Below are positions 44,898 through 53,845 of a DNA stretch of 64,000 nucleotides, in pieces. How positions within the stretch are numbered: position 1 is the first letter of the stretch; every line of letters starts with the position of its first letter. The stretch lies in contig CACKOO010000004.1 of NCBI GenBank assembly GCA_902601765.1, positions 1 through 64,000 on the forward strand. The letters run 5' to 3'. The DNA is from Hydrogenophilales bacterium. GTDB lineage: Bacteria; Pseudomonadota; Gammaproteobacteria; Burkholderiales; Eutrophovitaceae. The position numbers and the translations under genes were made by a program. The notes below the pieces were generated by a model. It saw only the letters and a program-made list of their open reading frames with translations, was not told the DNA's origin and searched no databases.

Positions 44898-44935
44898 GGC
44901 TGATCGAGTTATCGTTTTAAAGACAACCCCTCGAT
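44898..44935 (-). promoter_or_regulatory. Candidate pseudoknot in the ahcY leader (possible SAH-sensing riboswitch)
   Basis: On the minus strand ATCGAG (44935-44930) pairs with CTCGAT (44908-44903). GGTTG inside the loop (44928-44924) can pair with CAGCC immediately after the stem (44902-44898), making an H-type pseudoknot about 20 nt before the AAGGAG of ahcY. SAH riboswitches upstream of ahcY also use a CGAG/CUCG stem plus a pseudoknot, but the conserved GAGCGCUGC-type core is not obvious here. I regard it as a candidate only. Confidence 0.3.
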
Positions 44936-45037
44936 TTATAACCGGAACCAATTTTCTCCATTCATATCTTAAGCGGCTGTGACAGACAAATTACCCATTT
45001 AGTTCAGGCGTCAAGTAGTTGGGTGATTTACTCTCGC

Positions 45038-46201
45038 CTACAACCCAGCACTACTTTTTAAATCGTCCACCTTGTCCAAAGATTCCCAAGTAAACTCTGG
45101 CTCATCTCTACCAAAGTGCCCATATGCCGCGGTTTTTTGGTAGATCGGGCGCAACAAATCAAGCATTTCTACTATACCTTTCGGCCGCAAGTCAAAGTTT
45201 TCTCTGATCACCTGCTCGATAACACTATCATCGATGGCCGCAGTTCCGAAGGTGGCAACACTTATGCTGGTGGGCTCAGATACTCCTATGGCGTAGGACA
45301 ATTGGACTTCGCACTTTTTCGCCAAACCCGCCGCAACCACATTTTTTGCTACGTATCGGGCAGCATACGCTGCTGATCTGTCAACTTTAGAAGGGTCTTT
45401 TCCTGAAAATGCCCCTCCCCCATGACGAGCTGCACCCCCATAGGTATCAACTATTATTTTTCTGCCAGTCAAACCGCAGTCCCCCTGAGGCCCTCCAACA
45501 ACAAACCTACCTGTAGGATTGACTAAATATCTTATGTTTTGCTGAATCATATCCTCCGGCAAAACTGGCTTTATGATTTCTTCTATGACTGCCTCGCGAA
45601 TTCTTTCGAGACTAATGTCCTCGGCATGCTGTGTAGAAATAACCACGGTATCGATCGCACTTGGTTTGTCATCAACATACCGGATGGTGACCTGCGATTT
45701 TGCATCTGGTTTTAACCAGGGTAAGCGACCATCTTTTCTGAGCTCTGACTGACGCTGGACTAACCGGTGAGAAAGAAAAATGGGCAGTGGCATCAAGGCT
45801 TCTGTTTCACTACAAGCATACCCAAACATTAGTCCTTGATCTCCAGCCCCCTGATTTAGAGGGTCATCGTGAGCTCTATCAACACCCATTTTTATATCGG
45901 GACTCTGTTTATCATAGGCCACTAAGACCGCACAGCCTTTGTAATCTATACCAGAAGAAGTATCGTCATATCCAATACTTTTAATGGTATCTCTGGCTAC
46001 CTGCTGAAAATCGACAACAGATTCACTTGTGATTTCACCGGCCAAAACCACAAGCCCAGTGTTTACCAAGGTCTCAGCAGCGACTCTGGAATACTTATCG
46101 CCTGCAAGGACAGCGTCCAGTACAGCATCGGATATTTGGTCGGAAACCTTATCGGGGTGTCCCTCCGAAACTGATTCGGATGTGAATAAATAGTCTGACA
46201 T
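45038..46201 (-). CDS. metK: S-adenosylmethionine synthetase
   Basis: Makes SAM from methionine and ATP. 387 residues from ATG 46201; an upstream in-frame codon at 46234 would add 11 non-conserved residues. [24 protein letters not shown] opens the protein, followed by [12 protein letters not shown] and [23 protein letters not shown]. Ends 174 nt before ahcY on the same strand. Divergent from the acyltransferase pair, with about 70 nt of shared promoter region. Confidence 0.97.
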   Translation of the reverse strand: MSDYLFTSESVSEGHPDKVSDQISDAVLDAVLAGDKYSRVAAETLVNTGLVVLAGEITSESVVDFQQVARDTIKSIGYDDTSSGIDYKGCAVLVAYDKQSPDIKMGVDRAHDDPLNQGAGDQGLMFGYACSETEALMPLPIFLSHRLVQRQSELRKDGRLPWLKPDAKSQVTIRYVDDKPSAIDTVVISTQHAEDISLERIREAVIEEIIKPVLPEDMIQQNIRYLVNPTGRFVVGGPQGDCGLTGRKIIVDTYGGAARHGGGAFSGKDPSKVDRSAAYAARYVAKNVVAAGLAKKCEVQLSYAIGVSEPTSISVATFGTAAIDDSVIEQVIRENFDLRPKGIVEMLDLLRPIYQKTAAYGHFGRDEPEFTWESLDKVDDLKSSAGL

Positions 46202-46273
46202 AGCTCTTAAATGTAATATTAATAAGCGATTCATTATAACATAAACAAAATATTACGTTTTTTAAATATAATT

Positions 46274-47140
46274 ATGATTCTTAGATTAGTACTGAAATTG
46301 TTGGCTTATCTGCCACTTAGTTTGCTCCAAGCGATTGGGGTTTTTATAAGTCGAGTTGCTTTCTTTTTTTCCCGTCGCTATTCAAAAATGTTGCATAAAA
46401 ATTTAGAACAAAGCAAAGTAACCCAATCAGTAACTGATTTAGAGGTACTAACCAAATCTAATGTGGCAGAAACCGGAAAAGCTTTTTTGGAACTCCCGTT
46501 CATTTGGTTTAGGCCACGGGACGAAGTTTTGTCAAAGATAAGAAATGTTTCAGGTCGAACCTGCTTGGAAGCTATTTTTGAAGCTAAAAAGGGGGTTATA
46601 TTTATCACGCCCCATTTGGGAAGCTTTGAGGTTATCCCGAAATATCTGAGTACTTATGCCCCAATCACTTGTCTCTACAAGCCGCCACACAAAACATTTT
46701 TTGCGAACACTATGCTGAGAGGACGAAGCGGCCACAATCAGTCGGTTGTCCCAGCTGACTTACGTGGTGTTCGATTGTTGTTAAAAGCATTAAAAAAAGG
46801 TGAGGCAATTGGAATTTTACCAGATCAAGTCCCTAAGGCAGGAGATGGCACTTGGGAAAATTTTTTTGGTAGACCAGCTTTTACCATGACTTTGGTAGAA
46901 CAACTAGTGCACCGGACAGAGTCTGATGTAATATTTACATATGCGGTGCGTATCGGGAAAGGTGACGGGTTTGATCTTTTTTTTGAACAAATGACTTACC
47001 CAGAACAAGATTTCAATTCCCAACTTATGAACGAAAAACTAGAGCATATTATAAGAAAAAATCCATCTCAGTATCTTTGGGCCTACAACCGTTACAAAGC
47101 ACCATCAACTATCAGTGAAGAAAACCGGCAAAGAATATGA
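46274..47140 (+). CDS. Lipid A acyltransferase, LpxL/HtrB family (first copy)
   Basis: Inner-membrane acyltransferase adding secondary acyl chains to lipid A. 288 residues. One N-terminal membrane helix (LVLKLLAYLPLSLLQAIGVFI), the catalytic HxxxxE motif HLGSFEV near residue 114, and LPDQVPKAGDGTWENFFGRPA. Overlaps the next, related gene by 4 nt. The tandem of two such genes beside metK recurs in betaproteobacteria. Which chain each adds cannot be read from sequence. Confidence 0.92.
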   Translation: MILRLVLKLLAYLPLSLLQAIGVFISRVAFFFSRRYSKMLHKNLEQSKVTQSVTDLEVLTKSNVAETGKAFLELPFIWFRPRDEVLSKIRNVSGRTCLEAIFEAKKGVIFITPHLGSFEVIPKYLSTYAPITCLYKPPHKTFFANTMLRGRSGHNQSVVPADLRGVRLLLKALKKGEAIGILPDQVPKAGDGTWENFFGRPAFTMTLVEQLVHRTESDVIFTYAVRIGKGDGFDLFFEQMTYPEQDFNSQLMNEKLEHIIRKNPSQYLWAYNRYKAPSTISEENRQRI

Positions 47141-48009
47141 TCACTCGCTTAGCACTGTTTTTTTTCTGGTTAATCCACTTCTCGCCAAGACCGGTTTTGT
47201 CTTTTGCCGGGAAACTTATTGGGATTTCTTTTATGTTGATTTCCAGAGAAAGAAATTTAGTCGTGAAAAAAAACCTTAGTGCATGCTTCCCCAATCACAC
47301 CGAAAGACAAATAAAAAATCTCGTAAAAAAGCATTTTATTGCACTGGGAAGCGCTCTTGCCCATACAGGAGTGGCGTGGTGGGGATCATTATCACAAGTA
47401 AAAGATTTAGCTGAAATAAAAGGATGGGAAAATTTTGAAAAAGCCGACCAAAACAATCCGGTTATCGTTTTAGCGCCTCATTTCGTGGCGGTAGAAATAT
47501 TGGGAATCAGAATTTCCATTGAAAAAGATGCTGTAGTTGTTTACAGCCACCAGAAGGACAAAACATTTGATGATTTTCTGAAAAAGAAAAGAGCGCGTTT
47601 TAGCGAGCCTAAGCTTTTTTCCAGGCAAGAGGGACTCAAAGGGGTAATAAGAGCATTAAAAGCTAGAGTTCCACTGTTTTTGCTACCAGATATGGATTTC
47701 GGACCGCAAGACTCAATTTTTGTTCCGTTTTTCGGGGTTACCTGTGCCACCACAACAGCTCCTCCCAGAATTGCACATTTAGCAAATGCAACGATAGTTC
47801 CTGTTGTGATAAAGAAAAAACCTAACACATACGGATATCAAATTACTTTTTTACCAGCATGGAAAAATTTCCCGACAAATATAATCGAAAACGATATCAA
47901 TTGGATGAATAAGTTCATAGAAAACGAAGTTAAAAAAACTCCTGAACAATATTACTGGGTTCACAAACGCTTCAAGACCAGACCTGTGGATGAATCCCCT
48001 TTTTACTAG
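47137..48009 (+). CDS. Lipid A acyltransferase, LpxL/HtrB family (second copy)
   Basis: Second member of the tandem, 290 residues, clearly paralogous but diverged. N-terminal helix (ALFFFWLIHFSPRPVLSFAGKL), HxxxxE motif HFVAVEI near residue 112, LPDMDFGPQDSIFVPFFGV near 183 and C-terminal QYYWVHKRFKTRP. The motif DFGP..S.FVPFFG is more typical of the acyltransferase acting on the tetra-acylated precursor. 170 nt without features separate it from dapF. Confidence 0.92.
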   Translation: MITRLALFFFWLIHFSPRPVLSFAGKLIGISFMLISRERNLVVKKNLSACFPNHTERQIKNLVKKHFIALGSALAHTGVAWWGSLSQVKDLAEIKGWENFEKADQNNPVIVLAPHFVAVEILGIRISIEKDAVVVYSHQKDKTFDDFLKKKRARFSEPKLFSRQEGLKGVIRALKARVPLFLLPDMDFGPQDSIFVPFFGVTCATTTAPPRIAHLANATIVPVVIKKKPNTYGYQITFLPAWKNFPTNIIENDINWMNKFIENEVKKTPEQYYWVHKRFKTRPVDESPFY

Positions 48010-48179
48010 TTATCACAGTATCGACCCTAACTCCTTAAGATATGAAAACTAGTGATTTATACTTATTTGGCTGATTCACAAATTGGGATTGAGATAGAAT
48101 TGTTGTTAAATATTACGGAAAGTTCCAAAATTTTGGCGTCATGGGAACCTACCAAACCGAGAATTGACTGCCACACAAT

Positions 48180-49013
48180 ATGTTAAAACTAAAATTTACC
48201 AAAATGGAAGGAGCCTGCAATGATTTTATGGTTCTTGATGGTGTTACCAAACCTGTTGACCTGAAAACAAGTGACATATTAGCTCTAAGTGATCGCAGAA
48301 GGGGAGTCGGGTTTGATCAACTATTGATATTAGAACCTGCCAAAAAAACTGACGCGGATTTTTACTACCGCGTACACAACGCTGATGGTAGTCTAGCAGA
48401 GCAATGTGGGAATGGAGCAAGGTGTTTGTACCTGTTTATAAAGAACAATGGGTTGTCCAAAAAGAAAACGATTACAGTTGAGACGATCAAGGGGATGATG
48501 ACGCTATCCGTAAACTGCTCCGGACTAATCTCTGTTGATATGGGAGTGCCAACTTTTTCTCCGAGGGCAATACCTTTCAAAGTCCCCAAAGAGGAGGAGT
48601 CTTATACCCTGCGATTAGATGAATCTTTTGTTACCATAGGAGCGGTATCAATGGGGAATCCTCATGCGGTGAATTTAGTATCAAACGTAGATCAAGCACG
48701 TGTGCAACAGTGGGGCTCATGCATAGAAAAACATGCATATTTCCCTAATGGATGCAACGTTGGGTTTATGGAAATAAAAGATGAAAATAATATATTACTT
48801 AGAGTTTGGGAACGAGGAGTAGGAGAAACTCCGGCTTGCGGGACAGGGGCTTGCGCTGCGGCAGCTATCGGAATTTTGTGGGGTTTAAACAAGTCGCCAG
48901 TTAACGTTTTGACCAGGGGAGGAAAATTAACAATTACTTGGAAAGGTAAGGGACACAATTTGCAACTTGCAGGCCCTGCTCGTCAGGTATACGAAGGAGA
49001 AATATCAATATGA
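48180..49013 (+). CDS. dapF: Diaminopimelate epimerase
   Basis: Interconverts LL- and meso-diaminopimelate for lysine and peptidoglycan. 277 residues, two mirrored halves each giving one catalytic cysteine: EQCGNGARC (near 79) and TPACGTGACAA (near 220). The N-terminal motif reads GACNDFMVLDG where most homologues have GxGNDF, a small oddity. Overlaps the DUF484 gene by 4 nt. dapF-DUF484-xerC is a known beta/gammaproteobacterial cluster. Confidence 0.96.
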   Translation: MLKLKFTKMEGACNDFMVLDGVTKPVDLKTSDILALSDRRRGVGFDQLLILEPAKKTDADFYYRVHNADGSLAEQCGNGARCLYLFIKNNGLSKKKTITVETIKGMMTLSVNCSGLISVDMGVPTFSPRAIPFKVPKEEESYTLRLDESFVTIGAVSMGNPHAVNLVSNVDQARVQQWGSCIEKHAYFPNGCNVGFMEIKDENNILLRVWERGVGETPACGTGACAAAAIGILWGLNKSPVNVLTRGGKLTITWKGKGHNLQLAGPARQVYEGEISI

Positions 49014-49675
49014 GTGACTCGCCACCGGACGTTAAACCCGATGAAAAGATGGTTCTGAAATTTCTGAAAGCTAATCCTGATTTCTTCATCCACCACCCTG
49101 CTTTACTGGAAAACCTTGAGGGGGAAAAATCCAACTCAGCTAATGTGATATCAATCCGAGAAAGACAATTTAAAAACCTTCAGGAAGAAAAAACCCAGCT
49201 TAAATATAATCTTTCTAATTTACTGGGAATAGCCGAGCACAACGAAAACTTAGCGCGATCAATTCATACAACCTCTCTCGAGTTTATGAACTCTTATGAT
49301 TTAAAAACTCTAATCAGAGGCTTCTATGAAAACCTTCGAACGCACTTCGGTATAAATCATTTTGCTTTACGCTTGTGGGGAATTGACGCCGCAAACATCT
49401 CAAATGTAATTAATCCTAGTCCCCAATTATTAAAATTTACCAACAACCTAAAAGGCCCTACGTATGCAAAAACTCCAATTTGTGGGTCATCCTCCTGGTT
49501 TGATGATGTGGAAAAAATACAATCTTTTGTCTACTGTCCCGTAAGAACAACTGAAACTATCGGACTTTTAGCGTTAGGCAATACGAACCAGAACCACTAT
49601 GGGGAATCAAAAGATACTGTGTATTTGGAAAGACTAGTGGAACTATTATCAGCGAGTATTGAAAGACTAATTTGA
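49010..49675 (+). CDS. DUF484 family protein
   Basis: 221 residues. An N-terminal helical segment (VLKFLKANPDFFIHHPALLENLE, the DUF484 signature), a short coiled coil (RERQFKNLQEEKTQLKYNL), then a GAF-like domain ending in ASIERLI. Function unknown; always found between dapF and xerC in many proteobacteria, so probably linked to chromosome dimer resolution or cell division. Start overlaps dapF and end overlaps xerC by 4 nt each. Confidence 0.93.
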   Translation: MSDSPPDVKPDEKMVLKFLKANPDFFIHHPALLENLEGEKSNSANVISIRERQFKNLQEEKTQLKYNLSNLLGIAEHNENLARSIHTTSLEFMNSYDLKTLIRGFYENLRTHFGINHFALRLWGIDAANISNVINPSPQLLKFTNNLKGPTYAKTPICGSSSWFDDVEKIQSFVYCPVRTTETIGLLALGNTNQNHYGESKDTVYLERLVELLSASIERLI

Positions 49676-50583
49676 AAATTAAGGATGAAATTGATCTCTC
49701 TATTGAGTCTTTTTTGAGTAGCCTGACCCTAAACCGACAGCTTTCAAACCACACGGTGTCTAGTTACCAGCGTGATCTTTCAGTACTAAAACAATTCATT
49801 AAGGGAACTCCAATACATCAATTAGGAATGAATGATATCAGGGGGTTAGTTACAAAGATGTGGGCGTCCGGTTTGAGTAGTAGGTCGATAGCTCGCAGAT
49901 TATCCGCTTGGCGAGGTTTTTTCTCGTTCATTCAGCCCAATAAAAAAAACCCTTGCTCAGGAGTCAAAGTGCCCAAAGGGGGCAAAAAATTACCGTCAGC
50001 CCTATCCGTTGATCAGGCTGTATTTTTAGTGGAAGGGCCAGAAAACAGTACTCTAAGTTTGAGAGATCATGCCATGTTTGAGTTGATGTATTCCTGTGGA
50101 CTACGTCTATCTGAGCTTGTGAACACCGAGATTTCCGACATAAATAGAGACAACAGAACTATCAGAATTACAGGAAAAGGCGCGAAAACAAGAATTATAC
50201 CGGTCGGGAAATCTGCCATTAAAGCAATAGACAAATGGTTACAGGTCCGGATGAATATTATCAAGCAAACGTCTGATATTCTATTTTTAAGTTCTCGGGG
50301 TTCGAGAATCACCCAAAGGACAGTTCAGAGAAGATTAAAAGCACTGGGTCAAAAAAAAGCATTAGATATTCCGCTACATCCCCACATGCTTCGCCACTCT
50401 TTCGCCAGCCATATCCTACAATCGAGTGGTGACCTTAGGGCCGTTCAAGAACTGTTGGGACACGAAAATGTTAAGTCCACACAAATTTACTCGCACCTTG
50501 ATTGGGATCATTTGTCCAAGGTGTACGACTCCGCACATCCCCGAGCTAAAATAAAAAAACAAAAGCCAAATAAAAAAATTTAA
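49672..50583 (+). CDS. xerC: Tyrosine recombinase XerC
   Basis: Site-specific recombinase that, with XerD at dif, resolves chromosome dimers. 303 residues: SAM-like N-terminal core-binding domain (1-100) and catalytic domain. Catalytic residues visible: Arg in CGLRLSELVN, Lys in TGKGAKTR, HxxR in HMLRHSFASH, His in ELLGHENVKST and nucleophile Tyr in QIYSHLD. Start is TTG 49672, overlapping the DUF484 stop (TTGA). Position after dapF-DUF484 favours XerC over XerD. Confidence 0.95.
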   Translation: MKIKDEIDLSIESFLSSLTLNRQLSNHTVSSYQRDLSVLKQFIKGTPIHQLGMNDIRGLVTKMWASGLSSRSIARRLSAWRGFFSFIQPNKKNPCSGVKVPKGGKKLPSALSVDQAVFLVEGPENSTLSLRDHAMFELMYSCGLRLSELVNTEISDINRDNRTIRITGKGAKTRIIPVGKSAIKAIDKWLQVRMNIIKQTSDILFLSSRGSRITQRTVQRRLKALGQKKALDIPLHPHMLRHSFASHILQSSGDLRAVQELLGHENVKSTQIYSHLDWDHLSKVYDSAHPRAKIKKQKPNKKI

Positions 50584-50606
50584 GATGCACCAAATGATTT
50601 GTAGTA

Positions 50607-50629
50607 TATTTTGGCCTATAACCAAAATA
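50607..50629. repeat. Inverted repeat upstream of hslV
   Basis: TATTTTGG (50607-50614) and CCAAAATA (50622-50629) form a perfect 8-bp palindrome with a 7-nt spacer, no T-run after it, between xerC and hslV. Looks more like a protein-binding site than a terminator. Confidence 0.4.
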
Positions 50630-50688
50630 GTAAAAAAAGTAATTTCTTAACCAGTAACTAGGAAATAATTTCAGCTATAACCAAAATA
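50616..50688 (+). repeat. Direct repeat pair flanking the hslV leader
   Basis: The 14-mer CTATAACCAAAATA occurs at 50616-50629 and again at 50675-50688, the second copy running into the hslV ATG. Exact repeats this long are unexpected by chance within 75 nt, even in AT-rich DNA. Confidence 0.5.
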
Positions 50689-51233
50689 TGAAAATTGAAA
50701 ATCTACATGGTACTACCATCTTGTCTGTTCGCCGCGGAAGCAAAGTAGCCTTGGGGGGTGACGGTCAAGTCACTTTGGGTAACGTGGTGATAAAGTCTAC
50801 TGCAAAAAAAGTCAGAACTATTTATGACGGCCAAATTTTAGCGGGTTTTGCGGGTGCAACTGCTGATGCTTTTACACTTTTCGAAAGATTTGAAGCTAAA
50901 CTAGAAAAGTATTCTGGGAATTTAATGAGAGCAGCGGTTGAAATGGCAAAGGATTGGCGCACCGACAGGGTTTTACGGCGGTTGGAGGCTATGCTTGCCA
51001 TAGCAGACAGTTCAACATCACTAATATTGTCAGGAAATGGAGATGTAGTAGAACCAGAGGATGGTTTAATAGCAATTGGTAGCGGCGGTTCTTATGCTCA
51101 GGCGGCGGCCCAGGCGCTATTAGAAAACTCTGATTTTTCTCCAGAAGATATTGTCAAGAAATCTCTTATCATAGCGGGTAAAATTTGCATTTACACAAAT
51201 CAAAATCATACGATTGAAACTCTAAATAAATAA
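50688..51233 (+). CDS. hslV: ATP-dependent protease subunit HslV (ClpQ)
   Basis: Proteasome-like peptidase of the HslUV complex. 181 residues. The propeptide MKIENLHG is removed to expose catalytic Thr9 (TTILSVRRG). [26 protein letters not shown] and [14 protein letters not shown] are family marks. Upstream of hslU by 83 nt, its ATPase partner. A heat-shock operon in most bacteria; I see no confident sigma-32 promoter. Confidence 0.97.
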   Translation: MKIENLHGTTILSVRRGSKVALGGDGQVTLGNVVIKSTAKKVRTIYDGQILAGFAGATADAFTLFERFEAKLEKYSGNLMRAAVEMAKDWRTDRVLRRLEAMLAIADSSTSLILSGNGDVVEPEDGLIAIGSGGSYAQAAAQALLENSDFSPEDIVKKSLIIAGKICIYTNQNHTIETLNK

Positions 51234-51316
51234 ATCAACTCACATACTTCTCATGGAACCCTATTTTGTAATATAGTTCCGTTGAAACATAAACAACCTA
51301 CGTATACCCAAAAATT

Positions 51317-52654
51317 ATGTCATCCATGACCCCCCAAGAGATTGTTCACGAACTAGATAAGAATATTGTAGGACAAGAAGCTGCAAAAAAGGCGGTTGCT
51401 ATTGCTCTTCGTAACCGATGGAGAAGGCAACAAATACCAGATCCTTTATCCCAGGAAATAACTCCTAAAAATATTCTTATGATCGGACCAACCGGAGTTG
51501 GAAAAACAGAAATAGCCCGCCGCCTAGCGCGACTTTCAAATGCGCCGTTTATAAAAGTGGAGGCAACTAAATTTACCGAGGTAGGGTATGTCGGAAAAGA
51601 TGTTGAAAGCATAATTCGTGATTTAGTGGAAGTGGCTGTAAAAGACACCAAAGAGATGGAAACTCGGAAAGTTCAACATAGAGCACAGGATGCCGCAGAG
51701 GAAAAAATTCTCGATATCCTTATTCCTAAAGCACGCTCATCCAGTGCTGGCGACAGTGGTGAACAAGATCCCGAATCTAGTACACGACAAACATTTCGGA
51801 AAAAACTTCGCGAAGGTGAACTCGACCAAAAGGAAATCGAGCTCGAAGTTCCCCAAGCCAGTGCCCACATGGAGATTCTTTCGCCGCCAGGGATGGAAGA
51901 ATTAACCTCACAGATACAGGGTATGTTCCAAAACCTTGGCACTCAAGGAAGAAAAACAACACGAAAGCTCAGAATTAAAGACGCATTAAAACTTTTGATT
52001 GACGAGGAAGCTGGTAAGCTTATTAATTCGGAAGAAATCAAAATGCAGGCACTAAAAAATGCGGAGCAAAATGGGATTGTATTCGTAGATGAAATAGACA
52101 AAATTGCTAACCGACAGGAAGTCTCCGGCCCCGAAGTCTCTCGCCAAGGAGTCCAAAGGGACTTGCTTCCCCTTGTTGAAGGAACCTCGGTAACCACAAA
52201 ATACGGAGTAGTCAGAACAGATCATATTTTATTCATCGGTAGTGGCGCATTCCATTTATCAAAGCCCTCGGACCTTGTTCCCGAGTTACAGGGAAGGCTT
52301 CCGATTCGTGTTGAATTGTCGAGTCTATCCGTCGACGACTTTGAGTCGATCTTAACGGCTACTGATGCCTGCTTAACCACTCAATACAAGGCGTTGATGG
52401 AAACGGAGGGGCTGACTCTTTGTTTCAAAGAGGATGGAATCACACGCATTGCTGAAACTGCGTGGAAAGTAAATGAGAAAACAGAAAACATAGGCGCAAG
52501 GAGGTTGTATACCGTCATGGAAAAACTGTTAGAGGAATTGTCGTTTGATGCCGCCAATCGAGGAGGTGACACCATTATTATTGATGCTAAATACGTTGAT
52601 TTTCGTCTAAAAGATCTTTCAGACAGTGAGGACCTGGCTCGCTATGTTTTGTGA
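51317..52654 (+). CDS. hslU: ATP-dependent protease ATPase subunit HslU (ClpY)
   Basis: AAA+ unfoldase feeding HslV. 445 residues: Walker [16 protein letters not shown] near residue 57, pore loop [15 protein letters not shown] (GYVG), an inserted I-domain about 110-245, Walker [11 protein letters not shown] near 250, arginine finger/sensor region in [11 protein letters not shown], and the C-terminal SEDLARYVL that docks in HslV. Convergent with egtD, 17 nt between stops. Confidence 0.97.
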   Translation: MSSMTPQEIVHELDKNIVGQEAAKKAVAIALRNRWRRQQIPDPLSQEITPKNILMIGPTGVGKTEIARRLARLSNAPFIKVEATKFTEVGYVGKDVESIIRDLVEVAVKDTKEMETRKVQHRAQDAAEEKILDILIPKARSSSAGDSGEQDPESSTRQTFRKKLREGELDQKEIELEVPQASAHMEILSPPGMEELTSQIQGMFQNLGTQGRKTTRKLRIKDALKLLIDEEAGKLINSEEIKMQALKNAEQNGIVFVDEIDKIANRQEVSGPEVSRQGVQRDLLPLVEGTSVTTKYGVVRTDHILFIGSGAFHLSKPSDLVPELQGRLPIRVELSSLSVDDFESILTATDACLTTQYKALMETEGLTLCFKEDGITRIAETAWKVNEKTENIGARRLYTVMEKLLEELSFDAANRGGDTIIIDAKYVDFRLKDLSDSEDLARYVL

Positions 52655-52671
52655 TTTCACGCCAAGTACTT

Positions 52672-53676
52672 TCATTCGCCAGGCCGAAATTCTATGATCG
52701 CCAAGCCAAAATACTTTTGAGTATCGGTCAAAAAGTTTCGATAAACAAAGCCAGCTTTTTTTAATAGTTCAAAAAATGACTCCTTGGAGTATTTGTACGA
52801 ATTCTCCGTGTGTATCGTCTCACCTCTATTGAATTCGAAACTCTCCCCGTCTATTAGAATTGACTGATCCTCAGAGCTTACTAGATGCATCTCGATTCGG
52901 TTTAGATCGTTATTATATCGAGCCAAGTGTGTGAACTTATCTTGCTTAAAGTTAGATCCGAAGTCGCGGTTCAACCGTGCCAAGAGGTTCAAGTTAAAAG
53001 CACTAGTGTATCCCTCAGGATCGTTATACGCCAAGTTCAAGATATTTTTGGGTTTCGTTAAATCGACACCTATGATGCCAAACCCACCTAAACCTACGCA
53101 CTGGCCTAATTTTTTTAAAAATTCCGTCGCATCTGACGGTTCAAAGTTTCCTATTGTTGATCCGGGAAAAAACGCTATTTTTTCAAGCGAAGACGGCATA
53201 GTTGTTTCAAAAAATGACGGTCTTATCAAATCAAAGTCTCCTACTACACCAACAATATCTACCGAGGGATAATCTAAGGCCAAATTATGGCTAGAAGCAA
53301 TCACTTCCTTTTTTGACACATCTATCCCAATGTAACTAACTGGATTTAACGCTTGTATAAGTAGCCTGACTTTTTGCATATTACCAGCGCCTGGCTCTAG
53401 TATAAGCTTCCTCTTACCTACTGACTTTCCGATTTTATCGGCATTTTGACTCAAAATACTAGTTTCCGTCTTCGTTTGATAATATGCAGATGTTTTACAA
53501 ATTTTATTAAATAACTCACTTCCTTGAGCATCGTAAAAATATTTCGGTGAAATAACTTTTTGACTTTTATTTAAGCCTGACTTGATCTCTTCTATCTCAG
53601 ATAGTTTTTTACTGTGCAGTTCTAACACCTGTAAATTTTGGGGTGTATCGTTAGTTTTTGCCTCTGTAAGTCCCAT
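52672..53676 (-). CDS. egtD: L-histidine N-alpha-methyltransferase EgtD
   Basis: Trimethylates histidine to hercynine with SAM, first step of ergothioneine synthesis. 334 residues. SPKYFYDAQGSELFNKI, the SAM loop LILEPGAGNMQKVRLL, IDVSKKEV, FFPGSTIGNFEP and DLTKPKNILNLAYND match EgtD. Divergent from egtB across 150-170 nt. SAM supply genes metK/ahcY are 7 kb away. Confidence 0.93.
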   Translation of the reverse strand: MGLTEAKTNDTPQNLQVLELHSKKLSEIEEIKSGLNKSQKVISPKYFYDAQGSELFNKICKTSAYYQTKTETSILSQNADKIGKSVGKRKLILEPGAGNMQKVRLLIQALNPVSYIGIDVSKKEVIASSHNLALDYPSVDIVGVVGDFDLIRPSFFETTMPSSLEKIAFFPGSTIGNFEPSDATEFLKKLGQCVGLGGFGIIGVDLTKPKNILNLAYNDPEGYTSAFNLNLLARLNRDFGSNFKQDKFTHLARYNNDLNRIEMHLVSSEDQSILIDGESFEFNRGETIHTENSYKYSKESFFELLKKAGFVYRNFLTDTQKYFGLAIIEFRPGE

Positions 53677-53845
53677 TAATTATCCTCTTAAGTATTTTAT
53701 AGTTTTTTTATTAATTACGTTTATTGTGAACTGAACTCACTGCGAAGACAGATATGTAACGGTATAAATTCCAAAAAATACATCTTTTCCACTAAAAATA
53801 ATGTAATAATCGCTCATTGATTGTTACTTGATCCTTAAAAATACG

